DNA of 9,171 bases from Candidatus Peregrinibacteria bacterium CG11_big_fil_rev_8_21_14_0_20_46_8 (GCA_002796025.1 PCVQ01000061.1:15110-24280), one strand, 5' to 3'; counted from the first letter of the stretch, positions 1 through 7,164 are shown. Numbers and translations are program-made. The notes: generated from the letters alone by a model not told the origin.

Positions 1-24
1 AATGACCCCCAATTTTTACCATGA
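1..24 (+). CDS. Possible 3' end of an upstream gene (trpE candidate), last codons only
   Basis: Frame 1 is open from the window edge and ends in a TGA at 22-24. That stop overlaps the ATG of the next gene (21-23) in an ATGA arrangement, which is typical of translationally coupled genes in an operon. The anthranilate synthase large subunit TrpE would be the expected partner of the TrpG domain that follows, but only seven codons are visible and they identify nothing. A second stop, TGA at 3-5, would equally allow an upstream gene to end there. The assignment is positional inference only. Confidence 0.25.
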   Translation, partial: NDPQFLP

Positions 25-2381
25 AAATACTCATCATCGACAACTTCGACTCCTTCACCTTCAATCTTGTTGATTATTTTAAGCGGCTGGAATGTGAGGT
101 TGTGGTGTATCGCAATACGATTGATCCCTCAAAAATAGATGCAGAAGTGCCGGATCTTATTGTCTTTTCGCCGGGCCCTTCGGTGCCGAAAAATGCCGGC
201 AATATAATGAAGATTATAGATCTTTATCATAAAAAATATCCGATGTTCGGGGTATGTTTGGGGCATCAGGCACTTATTGAATATTTTGGTGGAGAGTTGA
301 AGTTTGTAGCGCCGGTACATGGCAAATCTTCGGCAATTTCGCATGACGGCCAGACGATTTTTGAAAATATTCCGAATCGCTTTATGGCCGGACGATATCA
401 CTCGCTTGCTGCCAAACGCGTGCCGGATTGTTTTACAGTCAGTGCACTGCATGACGATATTGTGATGGCCATTCGTCATAAAGAGTTGCCTATTGAGGGA
501 GTGCAGTTTCATCCTGAATCCGTGTTGACGATGAAAGGAGAGCAGGGAATAAAAATGATTCAGAATGTATTAGAGCATCTTGTTATCACCCAAAAAAAAT
601 CTGCCTCTTCTCTTATTTCTTTTTTAAAAGCGAGCATCGAAGGGCGGCTTTCAATTACTGAACAGGAGGAATTTTTGCGCAGTAAAAAAGAAGTAAGCGC
701 ACAGGAGTTGGCTGATGTTGTTGACTATTTGCAGGGAAAGATGAGCATGCAGGTGGAGTTGCCGAACGCTATCGATGTCTGCGGAACCGGCGGTTCGGTT
801 CTGCTTCGCATAAATACTTCTACCATTGCTGCATTTGTATTGAGTAGTTTAGGCGTTGGTGTTGCCAAGCACGGTAATCGGGCGGCAAGCGGGCGGGTTG
901 GAAGTTTTGATGTGCTTGAAGCGCTCGGGATTGGCTTTCAAGAAAATGCACGGGAAATTGAGCACATGTATAAAAAAACTAAATTGGCATTTCTCTTTGC
1001 ACGTACATTTCATCCGGTTATGAAGCACTTTGCAGAAGTCCGGCAAAAGATTGGTGCGCCGACATTTTTTAATATTTTGGGGCCGTTGCTTAGTCCTGCA
1101 CATGTGCAGCGGCAAGTTATTGGTACGGCTTTCCGCGATAAAATGCATTTGATTGCTGAAGCGGCTCGTTTGCTTGGCAAGGAGCGCATTGCAGTGGTGT
1201 GCGGAGAGGATGGCCTGGATGAGGTGACGCTTACCGGCACAACGCATGTTGTGGAATTAAAAAACGGAAAAATAGAAAAATATTCGCTGCGGCCAGAGGA
1301 TTTTGGAGTGCAGCCTGCGAAGTTTTCCGAAATTGAGGGCGGAACATTGAGTGAGAATAAAGAAATTGCTGAGCGGATTTTGAGTGGGAAATCTAAAACC
1401 CGGCATACCGATTTAATTTTGATGAACTGTGCCCTTGCATTGCGCATTGCCGGAATTGAGGAAGATGTAAAACGGGGATTTGTTTTGGCAAAGTCTGCAC
1501 TTGCAGCGGGAAAAGCACATGCCTCTTTGGAGCAGGCAAGGATGTATTCCAATATTCCAAGTATTTTGTTGGAAATCGTTCAGAATAAGATGGGAGAGGT
1601 GGAGGAGAGAAAAATGCAGACGCCACTCGCGAATTTCAAACAGAATCTTAGTTGCTCAGATAGGTCATTTAAGAGAAGTTTGCGCTCGGCTGTTGAGCAT
1701 GCAGGCCCGGACAGTGGCCTTGTGCGCGTGATTTCCGAAATAAAGCGTGCTTCTCCAAGCGCCGGAACGCTGCGCGATGCTGAAAATTTTTCCCCGCTAG
1801 CGATTGCGCAGCAGTACGAAGCCGCGAAGGTTGCCGCAATTTCCGTGCTCACTGATACAAAATATTTTGGCGGTCGTTTGGAAGATTTAACGCAGGTGAG
1901 TGCTGCAACACAGCGAACTCCGCTCCTCTGTAAAGATTTTATTATCGACGAGTATCAAATTTATGAGGCACGAACTTATGGTGCCGATGCAATCCTGCTT
2001 ATAGCCGCAATTTTGACTGAGGATCAAATTAAGCGTTTTATTGCAATTGCACGCGAGCTTAAAATGGATGCATTATGCGAGGTCCATACCGAAGAAGAAG
2101 TTCTAAAAGTTTTAGCCGCAGGTGCAGAAATTATCGGGATTAATAACCGCGATTTGCATACTTTTGAAATCGATTTGCAGACCACGCACGACTTAGCGCC
2201 ACTCATTCCAAAAAGTAAAATTATCGTTTCAGAAAGCGGTTTTGTCTCCGGTGAGGATGTTGCGCAGCTTCCGCCCAATGTGAATGCCATTCTTGTGGGT
2301 ACGTCGCTCATGCGTGCTCAAAATATTCCGGAAAAGTTGGATGAGCTGATGAACGCGAAGTCTCTATCTTCCACTTTTTAA
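21..2381 (+). CDS. trpGDC: Trifunctional TrpG-TrpD-TrpC fusion: anthranilate synthase glutaminase, anthranilate phosphoribosyltransferase, indole-3-glycerol phosphate synthase
   Basis: This 786-residue protein joins three cytoplasmic tryptophan enzymes. Residues 1-190 are a class I glutamine amidotransferase: the nucleophile is Cys79 in GVCLGHQ and the His164/Glu166 pair lies in FHPES. It would supply ammonia to TrpE. Residues about 195-525 are TrpD, which joins anthranilate to PRPP: KHGNR is at 283-287, Arg341 precedes the FNILGP segment, and the metal-binding Asp400-Glu401 lies in GLDEVTLTG. The PRPP loop reads GTGGSV (255-260) instead of GTGGDG. Residues about 535-780 are TrpC, with Glu573 and Lys575 in EIKRASPS, Lys638 in CKDF, Glu687, Asn708 and Glu738-Ser739 all in place. 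TrpG-TrpD fusions are known from enteric bacteria; adding TrpC is uncommon. The ATG at 21 begins the conserved ILIIDNFDSFT strand, so the start is secure, although no Shine-Dalgarno sequence precedes it. The next gene begins 12 nt downstream. Confidence 0.95.
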   Translation: MKILIIDNFDSFTFNLVDYFKRLECEVVVYRNTIDPSKIDAEVPDLIVFSPGPSVPKNAGNIMKIIDLYHKKYPMFGVCLGHQALIEYFGGELKFVAPVHGKSSAISHDGQTIFENIPNRFMAGRYHSLAAKRVPDCFTVSALHDDIVMAIRHKELPIEGVQFHPESVLTMKGEQGIKMIQNVLEHLVITQKKSASSLISFLKASIEGRLSITEQEEFLRSKKEVSAQELADVVDYLQGKMSMQVELPNAIDVCGTGGSVLLRINTSTIAAFVLSSLGVGVAKHGNRAASGRVGSFDVLEALGIGFQENAREIEHMYKKTKLAFLFARTFHPVMKHFAEVRQKIGAPTFFNILGPLLSPAHVQRQVIGTAFRDKMHLIAEAARLLGKERIAVVCGEDGLDEVTLTGTTHVVELKNGKIEKYSLRPEDFGVQPAKFSEIEGGTLSENKEIAERILSGKSKTRHTDLILMNCALALRIAGIEEDVKRGFVLAKSALAAGKAHASLEQARMYSNIPSILLEIVQNKMGEVEERKMQTPLANFKQNLSCSDRSFKRSLRSAVEHAGPDSGLVRVISEIKRASPSAGTLRDAENFSPLAIAQQYEAAKVAAISVLTDTKYFGGRLEDLTQVSAATQRTPLLCKDFIIDEYQIYEARTYGADAILLIAAILTEDQIKRFIAIARELKMDALCEVHTEEEVLKVLAAGAEIIGINNRDLHTFEIDLQTTHDLAPLIPKSKIIVSESGFVSGEDVAQLPPNVNAILVGTSLMRAQNIPEKLDELMNAKSLSSTF

Positions 2382-2393
2382 TCTCAATATACG

Positions 2394-3470
2394 ATGCTTA
2401 TCGTCATGCACAGCGCAGCACGCAGCGAGCAAATTGATGCCGTTGTAGCGGCGCTCAAAAATTCAGGATTGAATGCAGAGCTGCTGCCCGGCAGCGAACG
2501 CACAGCTATTGGTGTGATGGGCAACAAGGCTTTTGTCGATGAAGATCGTTTGCTCACAATGTCCGGTGTAAAAGAAATTATTCATGTTACAAAGCCATAC
2601 AAGCTAGTGAGCCGTGAATTTTTTCCCGAAGATACGATTGTACATGTAAAGGGCGTGCAGTTTGGAGGCACAGCGAAACCGGTGCATATCGCCGGCCCGT
2701 GTGCAGTAGAATCGCGCGAGCAGCTTTTCTCGATCGCAAAAGGAGTGAAAGAGAGCGGGGCAGATATGCTCCGCGGCGGTGCATTTAAGCCGCGGTCGTC
2801 GCCTTATTCGTTTCAGGGATTGGGGGAGGAAGGCATCGCGCTTCTGCGCGAAGTAGCCGATGAACTCCAGATGCCATTTGTAAGTGAAATACTTTCGATT
2901 GAGGATTTGGAACTCTTTGAACACAACGCAGATATGATCCAAATCGGTGCGCGCAATATGCACAACTTTGATTTGCTGCAGCGCGTTGCAGACCTTGGAA
3001 AGCCGATTTTATTAAAGCGCGGCATGAGTGCGACCGTCGAAGAATTTTTACTTGCCGCAGAATACATTTTGAATCGCGGAAATAAGCAGGTTGTTCTGTG
3101 CGAGCGCGGTATACGAACCTTCGAACAATCCACGCGCAATATTTTGGATTTAAATTCGCTCGCATTAATCAGATTAGAAAGCCACTTGCCGATTATTGCT
3201 GACCCAAGCCACTCTGCGGGCCGCTACGATTTAGTGGCGCCGCTGGCAAAAGCGGCAATCGCAGCCGGTGCGCACGGTTTGATTGTCGAAGTTCACAACA
3301 AGCCGAGTAAAGCATTGAGCGACGGGAAACAGTCGCTGGATTTGGAGCGATATGAAGAGTTAATGAAGGAATACAGGAATACAGGAAAGCAAGAAGTAGG
3401 AAGCGAAGCACGAGCCAAGAAAACAGGAATGAAGCCGGAAACGTCCCAAGCGGTATTCTCGTCTTCCTGA
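2394..3470 (+). CDS. aroF: 3-deoxy-7-phosphoheptulonate (DAHP) synthase, type I-beta, with N-terminal ferredoxin-like regulatory domain
   Basis: The enzyme condenses phosphoenolpyruvate and erythrose 4-phosphate, the first step of the shikimate pathway. It follows the Thermotoga maritima enzyme closely from memory. Residues 1-65 form the ferredoxin-like (ACT-like) domain that gives feedback control in that family, followed by the linker KPYKLVSREFFPEDT. The barrel begins at about 95 (IAGPCAVES). Predicted metal ligands are Cys103, His273 (DPSHS), Glu299 (VEVH) and Asp310 (LSDGKQSLD). LRGGAFKPRSSPYSFQG at 126-142 is the substrate-binding signature. The family core ends near residue 328; residues 326-358 are an extra, hydrophilic tail encoded within an inverted repeat. 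The gene lies between trpGDC and trpB, where trpF is often found, so its product probably commits carbon to tryptophan. The effector (Trp, Tyr or other) cannot be read from the sequence. No Shine-Dalgarno sequence is visible. The symbol could equally be aroG or aroA in other naming systems. Confidence 0.93.
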   Translation: MLIVMHSAARSEQIDAVVAALKNSGLNAELLPGSERTAIGVMGNKAFVDEDRLLTMSGVKEIIHVTKPYKLVSREFFPEDTIVHVKGVQFGGTAKPVHIAGPCAVESREQLFSIAKGVKESGADMLRGGAFKPRSSPYSFQGLGEEGIALLREVADELQMPFVSEILSIEDLELFEHNADMIQIGARNMHNFDLLQRVADLGKPILLKRGMSATVEEFLLAAEYILNRGNKQVVLCERGIRTFEQSTRNILDLNSLALIRLESHLPIIADPSHSAGRYDLVAPLAKAAIAAGAHGLIVEVHNKPSKALSDGKQSLDLERYEELMKEYRNTGKQEVGSEARAKKTGMKPETSQAVFSSS

Positions 3471-3510
3471 TTTCTTACTTCCTTTCCTGCATCCTGCCTT
3501 CTTGTATTCC
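3368..3510. repeat. Long imperfect inverted repeat spanning the end of the DAHP synthase gene and the gap before trpB
   Basis: The purine-rich left arm (3368-3403) starts with a tandem GGAATACA pair. The pyrimidine-rich right arm (3463-3510) ends with the inverted copy TGTATTCC (3503-3510). Read as its reverse complement, the right arm matches the left as GGAATACAnGAA, then TnCAGGAAAG, GAAGTA and GGAAG, with small insertions. About 59 nt separate the arms. The left arm codes for the tail of the DAHP synthase, the right arm contains its TGA, and trpB begins 10 nt after the right arm. In mRNA the arms could pair into a long interrupted hairpin. It may be a small palindromic repeat element (MITE- or REP-like) that landed in the operon, or an RNA control element; the sequence alone does not decide. 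Confidence 0.75.
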
Positions 3511-3519
3511 CGTTTTCCT

Positions 3520-4770
3520 ATGAAAAAGCCTTCACTAAAAAAGTACATACTTAACTCTCGCGGCACCTTCGGCGAATACGGCGGCTGTTACGTTCCCGAA
3601 ATGCTCATGCCGATTATGGAAGAGCTGGCCTTCGAATTTTTCCATGCAAAAAAAGATCCTAAATTTCGTGCACAACTTAAAGATCTCTATAACAATTATT
3701 CCGGCCGGCCGACTCCGCTGACGTTCTGTGCAAATCTCACAAAAAAAATGGGCGGTGCAAAAATTTATCTTAAAAATGAGGGACAAAATCTAACCGGTGC
3801 ACATAAAATTAATCACTGTCTCGGTCAGGCGCTGCTGGCAAAGCGGCTTAAGAAAAAGCGCCTTATTGCAGAGACCGGCGCAGGGCAGCACGGCTTGGCA
3901 ACGGCAACGGTGGCTGCAAAGCTCGGCTTGAAATGTACGATTTATATGGGCGCAAAAGATTACGATCGCCAGCGTCCCAATGTTTTTTGGATGGAACAGC
4001 TGGGTGCAACCGTGATTCCCGTGCACGCCGGCGGGCAAATTTTGCGCGATGCAATTAATGAGGCACTGCGCGATCTTCTTACCAACCCGCAAGATACGCA
4101 CTATTTACTTGGAACTGTCTGCGGTCCGCATCCGTATCCGGTTATGAATACGTATTTTCAATCTATTGTGGGCGCCGAGATTCGCAAACAGCTAAAACGT
4201 GAAGGCGCAGGCGTTCCGGATCTGCTTATTGCAAGCGTTGGAGGCGGCAGCAATGCTATGGGGCTCTTTTATGAATTTTTGGATGATCCGGATGTGAAAC
4301 TCATTGGCGTAGAGGCCGGCGGCAAGGGAATTACAGAAACGCAAAAAAAGGCGCAACACGCTGCGCGCTTCCAAACAGGACGCACCGGCGTTGCCGAAGG
4401 CTTTCAATCCAAATTTTTGCAAGATAAAGACGGGCAGCTCAAAGAGACTCATAGCATCTCTGCGGGTTTAGATTATTCGGGAGTGGGCCCGCAGCTGGCC
4501 TATTTGGAAGAGATAGGACGAGTCAAAATGACCTACGCTTTAGATAGAGAAGTCTTAAGCGCATATACCTTGCTCGCTCAAACAGAAGGAATTTTTGCAG
4601 CACTCGAATCTGCACATGCCGTTGCAGAAGTTATAAAGCGTGCGCCAAAGATGAAAAAAAAACAAAGTATTGTTTTTAACTGCTCGGGCCGCGGAGACAA
4701 AGATCTTTTTATTACGGCCCAGAAGCTCGACCGCAAACGCTTCCGTGCATATTTAAAATCGCAGCTGTAA
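3520..4770 (+). CDS. trpB: Tryptophan synthase beta chain
   Basis: TrpB is a PLP enzyme that condenses indole with L-serine to give tryptophan, working in a complex with TrpA. Numbering from the ATG at 3520 (416 residues): the conserved opening FGEYGGCYVPE is at about 17-27, the PLP lysine is Lys96 in TGAHKIN, the catalytic Glu118 lies in AETGAGQHG, the PLP phosphate loop GGGSN is at 242-246 and SGRGDKD at 389-395. Length is normal for the family. An in-frame TTG at 3502 would add six residues, but these lie in the right arm of the inverted repeat and before the conserved region, so ATG 3520 is preferred. The segment before the PLP lysine reads EGQNLTGAHK where the family usually has EDLxHTGAHK. 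There is no Shine-Dalgarno sequence. The stop is followed after 8 nt by trpA. Confidence 0.95.
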   Translation: MKKPSLKKYILNSRGTFGEYGGCYVPEMLMPIMEELAFEFFHAKKDPKFRAQLKDLYNNYSGRPTPLTFCANLTKKMGGAKIYLKNEGQNLTGAHKINHCLGQALLAKRLKKKRLIAETGAGQHGLATATVAAKLGLKCTIYMGAKDYDRQRPNVFWMEQLGATVIPVHAGGQILRDAINEALRDLLTNPQDTHYLLGTVCGPHPYPVMNTYFQSIVGAEIRKQLKREGAGVPDLLIASVGGGSNAMGLFYEFLDDPDVKLIGVEAGGKGITETQKKAQHAARFQTGRTGVAEGFQSKFLQDKDGQLKETHSISAGLDYSGVGPQLAYLEEIGRVKMTYALDREVLSAYTLLAQTEGIFAALESAHAVAEVIKRAPKMKKKQSIVFNCSGRGDKDLFITAQKLDRKRFRAYLKSQL

Positions 4771-4778
4771 ACCTCGCT

Positions 4779-5501
4779 ATGAAACTCATGACACACATTG
4801 TGGCAGGATACCCGACGCTTGGAGAGAGCGAACAAATTGCACGCACCTTGCTCGATTCCGGCAGTGGTTTTTTAGAAATTCAAATCCCGTTTTCCGATCC
4901 CATTGCCGACGGGCCCGTTATTGCGGCGGCAAATCAGATTGCGTTACAAAACGGCACGCGTCCGCGCGATGCTTTTATATTGTTGCGCAAACTTCACGAA
5001 TACGCGCCGGATAAAAAACTGCTCATCATGACCTATTTTAATATTCTCAAACAGTACGGTGTGGAAAAATTCTGCCGCGATGCCGCGCGCTCAAACTGCT
5101 ACGGCCTCATTGTTCCGGACGCGCCAATCGATGAAGAAGCGCATACGCACTATCTTGCATCGTGTAAAAAATACGGGCTGCATGCTATTCAAATTATTTC
5201 CCCAATTACTCCTGAAACTCGGCTCAAAAAAATCGCACAAGCAGCCAGCGGATTTGTGTACTGTGTTGCCCGTTTTGGGGTAACCGGGGCGCAGAAAAAA
5301 CTTCCTCAAGAACTGGGCGGTTATTTGCAGCGTGTCCGCAAGAGTATAAAGGTTGCGCTTGCGGTCGGCTTTGGGATTTCAAAGCGCGCTCATATTGCGG
5401 CACTGCAAAATAAAGCAGATATAGCCGTCATAGGATCACAAATTATTCGAGAGTATCAGAAGAGCGGGCTATCGGGAGTAGCGAAAATAATCACTGGTTA
5501 G
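4779..5501 (+). CDS. trpA: Tryptophan synthase alpha chain
   Basis: TrpA cleaves indole-3-glycerol phosphate to indole and glyceraldehyde 3-phosphate and channels indole to TrpB. The TIM-barrel signatures are present: catalytic Glu33 in FLEIQIPFSDP, catalytic Asp44 in ADGP, MTYFN at 84-88, the phosphate-loop region ARFGVTG at 164-170, GFGIS at 197-201 and IGS at 218-220. At 240 residues it is shorter than usual (about 260-270). The N-terminus starts directly at the first barrel strand (THIVAGYPT) and lacks the opening helix of about 13-15 residues seen in the E. coli enzyme. There is no room for a longer start without running into trpB, whose stop lies 8 nt upstream. This is the last trp gene; the next gene begins 43 nt downstream behind its own promoter-like motif. 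No Shine-Dalgarno sequence is seen. Confidence 0.93.
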   Translation: MKLMTHIVAGYPTLGESEQIARTLLDSGSGFLEIQIPFSDPIADGPVIAAANQIALQNGTRPRDAFILLRKLHEYAPDKKLLIMTYFNILKQYGVEKFCRDAARSNCYGLIVPDAPIDEEAHTHYLASCKKYGLHAIQIISPITPETRLKKIAQAASGFVYCVARFGVTGAQKKLPQELGGYLQRVRKSIKVALAVGFGISKRAHIAALQNKADIAVIGSQIIREYQKSGLSGVAKIITG

Positions 5502-5515
5502 AAAAGGTCAATTTA

Positions 5516-5524
5516 TGGTATGAT
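5516..5524 (+). promoter_or_regulatory. Extended -10 promoter motif for the glycine-rich protein gene
   Basis: TGG-TATGAT fits the extended -10 pattern TGn-TATAAT and lies 20 nt before the ATG at 5545, giving a predicted leader of about 14 nt. No good -35 hexamer is found at the usual distance, which is acceptable for an extended -10 promoter. The same layout recurs before 7538 and 8244. Confidence 0.55.
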
Positions 5525-5544
5525 ATTTTGATTTAAAAATAAAT

Positions 5545-7164
5545 ATGAAACATAAAATTTCTGAAATTTCCACGCATCTTGTTGCGGCTTTTATTGTGAT
5601 TTTTGTGGCAGTGCCCTTTGCAATTGCTGCAACAACCATCGATGCGAATATTACAACCGGCGGAAATTTGAGTGTGACTGGAACATCGAGCCTTAGCGGT
5701 TTGGTGACCGTTGGTGCAAATGGCATTCAATTCGATGATGAAACAACGCTGACCACGGCGCCGACAAGTTTCGATGGCGACCTTACCGGAAATTTAACCG
5801 TTAGCGGAAATTCAACTCTCGGCGATGCTGCAGCAGATACCATTACATTTACGGGTGTGATGAATAGCGGCATTACTTTTATTAAGGAAGTTGCCCGTAC
5901 GATTCAAATAGATGATTCTACAACAGCAGATACTGCAGGTGCTGCGCTTACCATTAAATCTGCTGCGGGTAATGGAACCGGTGCAGGCGGGGCAGTGAAT
6001 ATTCAAAGCGGCGCAAGCGGTTCTGGCGCGACTGGTAATGGTGGTACTGTCGCATTTACAGCGGCTAATGCTGCTTCTACAAATGGCAGTGGCGGGCCTG
6101 TTACCATTACTGCCGGAAATGCAACCGGCACCGGGGGCGGTGGTGGTATTACAATGACTGCCGGGAATGCCGCGGCCTCAGCTGAGGGAGCTGATGTAGG
6201 CGGCGATATTACGCTTACGGCAGGTACCGGTGGTACCGGTGATTCAGTAGGAGGCCATATTAGTATAACCGGCGGTTATGGCGGAACCAATGCAAGTGTT
6301 GGTCACGGCGGAACTGTTACAATTTCTGGCGGTATTGGCGGTACACCTACTATTAGTCCGTTTACATCTGCCCCGCGCGGCGGTGATATTACAATTAAAG
6401 CGGGAACCGGTGGTACCTCAACAAGTGGTGGCCAAGGGCAAGGCGGTGCAGCTACATTTCAAGGCGGTGATGGTGGAACGAATGCAGTGAGCACAGGCGG
6501 TCAAGGCGGTGCAACAACATTACGTGCCGGGGATGGCAGTTCTGGTGATGGTGGTAAAGGACGCTGGGGCGGTGTACTTACAATTCGCGGCGGTAATGGC
6601 GGAATACAAAATGCAGATGATCCTTATGGCGAGCATGGTGCAGATGGGGGATATGTGAGTATTAATGGTGGAAGTGCGAGCGGAACACAAGTGAATGATG
6701 GAGGTCACGTAAATATACAAGGTGGTACTGCAGGCAGTACTGGTGTGCCGGGCGGCATCCGCTTGGGTAGTGCCAGAATTACTATTGCCAATAAGCCAAC
6801 TGCTCCAGTCGCCTTGGCTGATAGTAACGCAACTCCGACCGTGGCACAGATCCTTGATGCTGGAATATTTGTTATGACACCAACAGCAACACGAACTTTT
6901 ACTATGCCAACAGCACAAGGTGCAGCCGGTCTCGTGCGTCAATTACCCGCTACCGGCATGCCATCCTCTGGTGCACGTCCGCAAGCTGGCGATGTGTTTC
7001 AATTTTTTGTTGCGAACAATGGTACGGCTGCGAATTTGATTGATTTAACAAATGGCACCGGTTCGACATTTAATGGTCCGGATATTGCTGGTGGTACTGC
7101 GCGCTGGGTGATTTGCCGCATTACCAGTACAACAACCGATTCAGAGACGATCGCTTGTTATTAG
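5545..7164 (+). CDS. Secreted glycine-rich beta-repeat protein, fibre-like, with a virus-type C-terminal domain
   Basis: I do not recognise a named family for the whole 539-residue protein. Residues 1-28 look like a Sec signal peptide: a short charged start, a hydrophobic stretch from about 11 to 25, and AIA before the cut, so the protein is probably exported. Residues 38-105 resemble tail-fibre-type beta repeats (GGNLSVTG, GNLTVSG, TLGDAAADTITFTG). From about 131 to 405 there are 14-15 repeats of 16-26 residues with the pattern GG-x-(V/I/L)-(T/S/N)-(I/L/F)-x-(A/G/S)-G. A parallel beta-roll or beta-helix would suit them. Residues about 430-539 (ILDAGIFVMTPTATRTFTMPT, then GDVFQFFVANNGT and a final ACY) recall C-terminal domains of phage and environmental virus structural proteins, from memory only. 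A surface fibre or adhesin is a reasonable inference; ligand and anchoring are unknown. It overlaps the opposite-strand gene by 24 nt. Confidence 0.8.
   Translation: MKHKISEISTHLVAAFIVIFVAVPFAIAATTIDANITTGGNLSVTGTSSLSGLVTVGANGIQFDDETTLTTAPTSFDGDLTGNLTVSGNSTLGDAAADTITFTGVMNSGITFIKEVARTIQIDDSTTADTAGAALTIKSAAGNGTGAGGAVNIQSGASGSGATGNGGTVAFTAANAASTNGSGGPVTITAGNATGTGGGGGITMTAGNAAASAEGADVGGDITLTAGTGGTGDSVGGHISITGGYGGTNASVGHGGTVTISGGIGGTPTISPFTSAPRGGDITIKAGTGGTSTSGGQGQGGAATFQGGDGGTNAVSTGGQGGATTLRAGDGSSGDGGKGRWGGVLTIRGGNGGIQNADDPYGEHGADGGYVSINGGSASGTQVNDGGHVNIQGGTAGSTGVPGGIRLGSARITIANKPTAPVALADSNATPTVAQILDAGIFVMTPTATRTFTMPTAQGAAGLVRQLPATGMPSSGARPQAGDVFQFFVANNGTAANLIDLTNGTGSTFNGPDIAGGTARWVICRITSTTTDSETIACY

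Noticed and set aside
2..73. Short open frame starting with ATG at 2
   Set aside because: Only 23 codons, overlaps the start of trpGDC, and has no recognisable product.
2382..2393. Separate promoter before the DAHP synthase gene (CAATATAC)
   Set aside because: Only 12 nt lie between the genes and the motif is weak; co-transcription with trpGDC is simpler.
3468..3470. Read-through of TGA as glycine (the code of Gracilibacteria/Absconditabacteria)
   Set aside because: Continuing past this TGA gives a frame with no DAHP synthase homology, and the many glycines of the fibre protein all use GGN codons. The standard code is consistent throughout.
3502..3519. Upstream TTG start for trpB
   Set aside because: It adds six residues that fall inside the right arm of the inverted repeat and precede the conserved N-terminus; ATG at 3520 is a better start.
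129..3566. Several minus-strand open frames of 65-180 codons opposite trpGDC, the DAHP synthase gene and the trpB start
   Set aside because: They lie opposite firmly identified enzymes, have Cys/Arg/Ser-rich compositions typical of antisense shadows, and show no family signature or start context.
5935..6760. CRISPR array or tandem DNA repeat in the GGCGGT-rich region
   Set aside because: The periodicity is at protein level, with variable unit length and divergent codons, and the whole region is one open reading frame with a signal peptide.
6520..6942. Minus-strand frame of 140 codons inside the fibre gene
   Set aside because: Cys/Thr/Ser-rich composition mirrors the Gly/Ala-rich sense strand; it is a shadow with no start signal.
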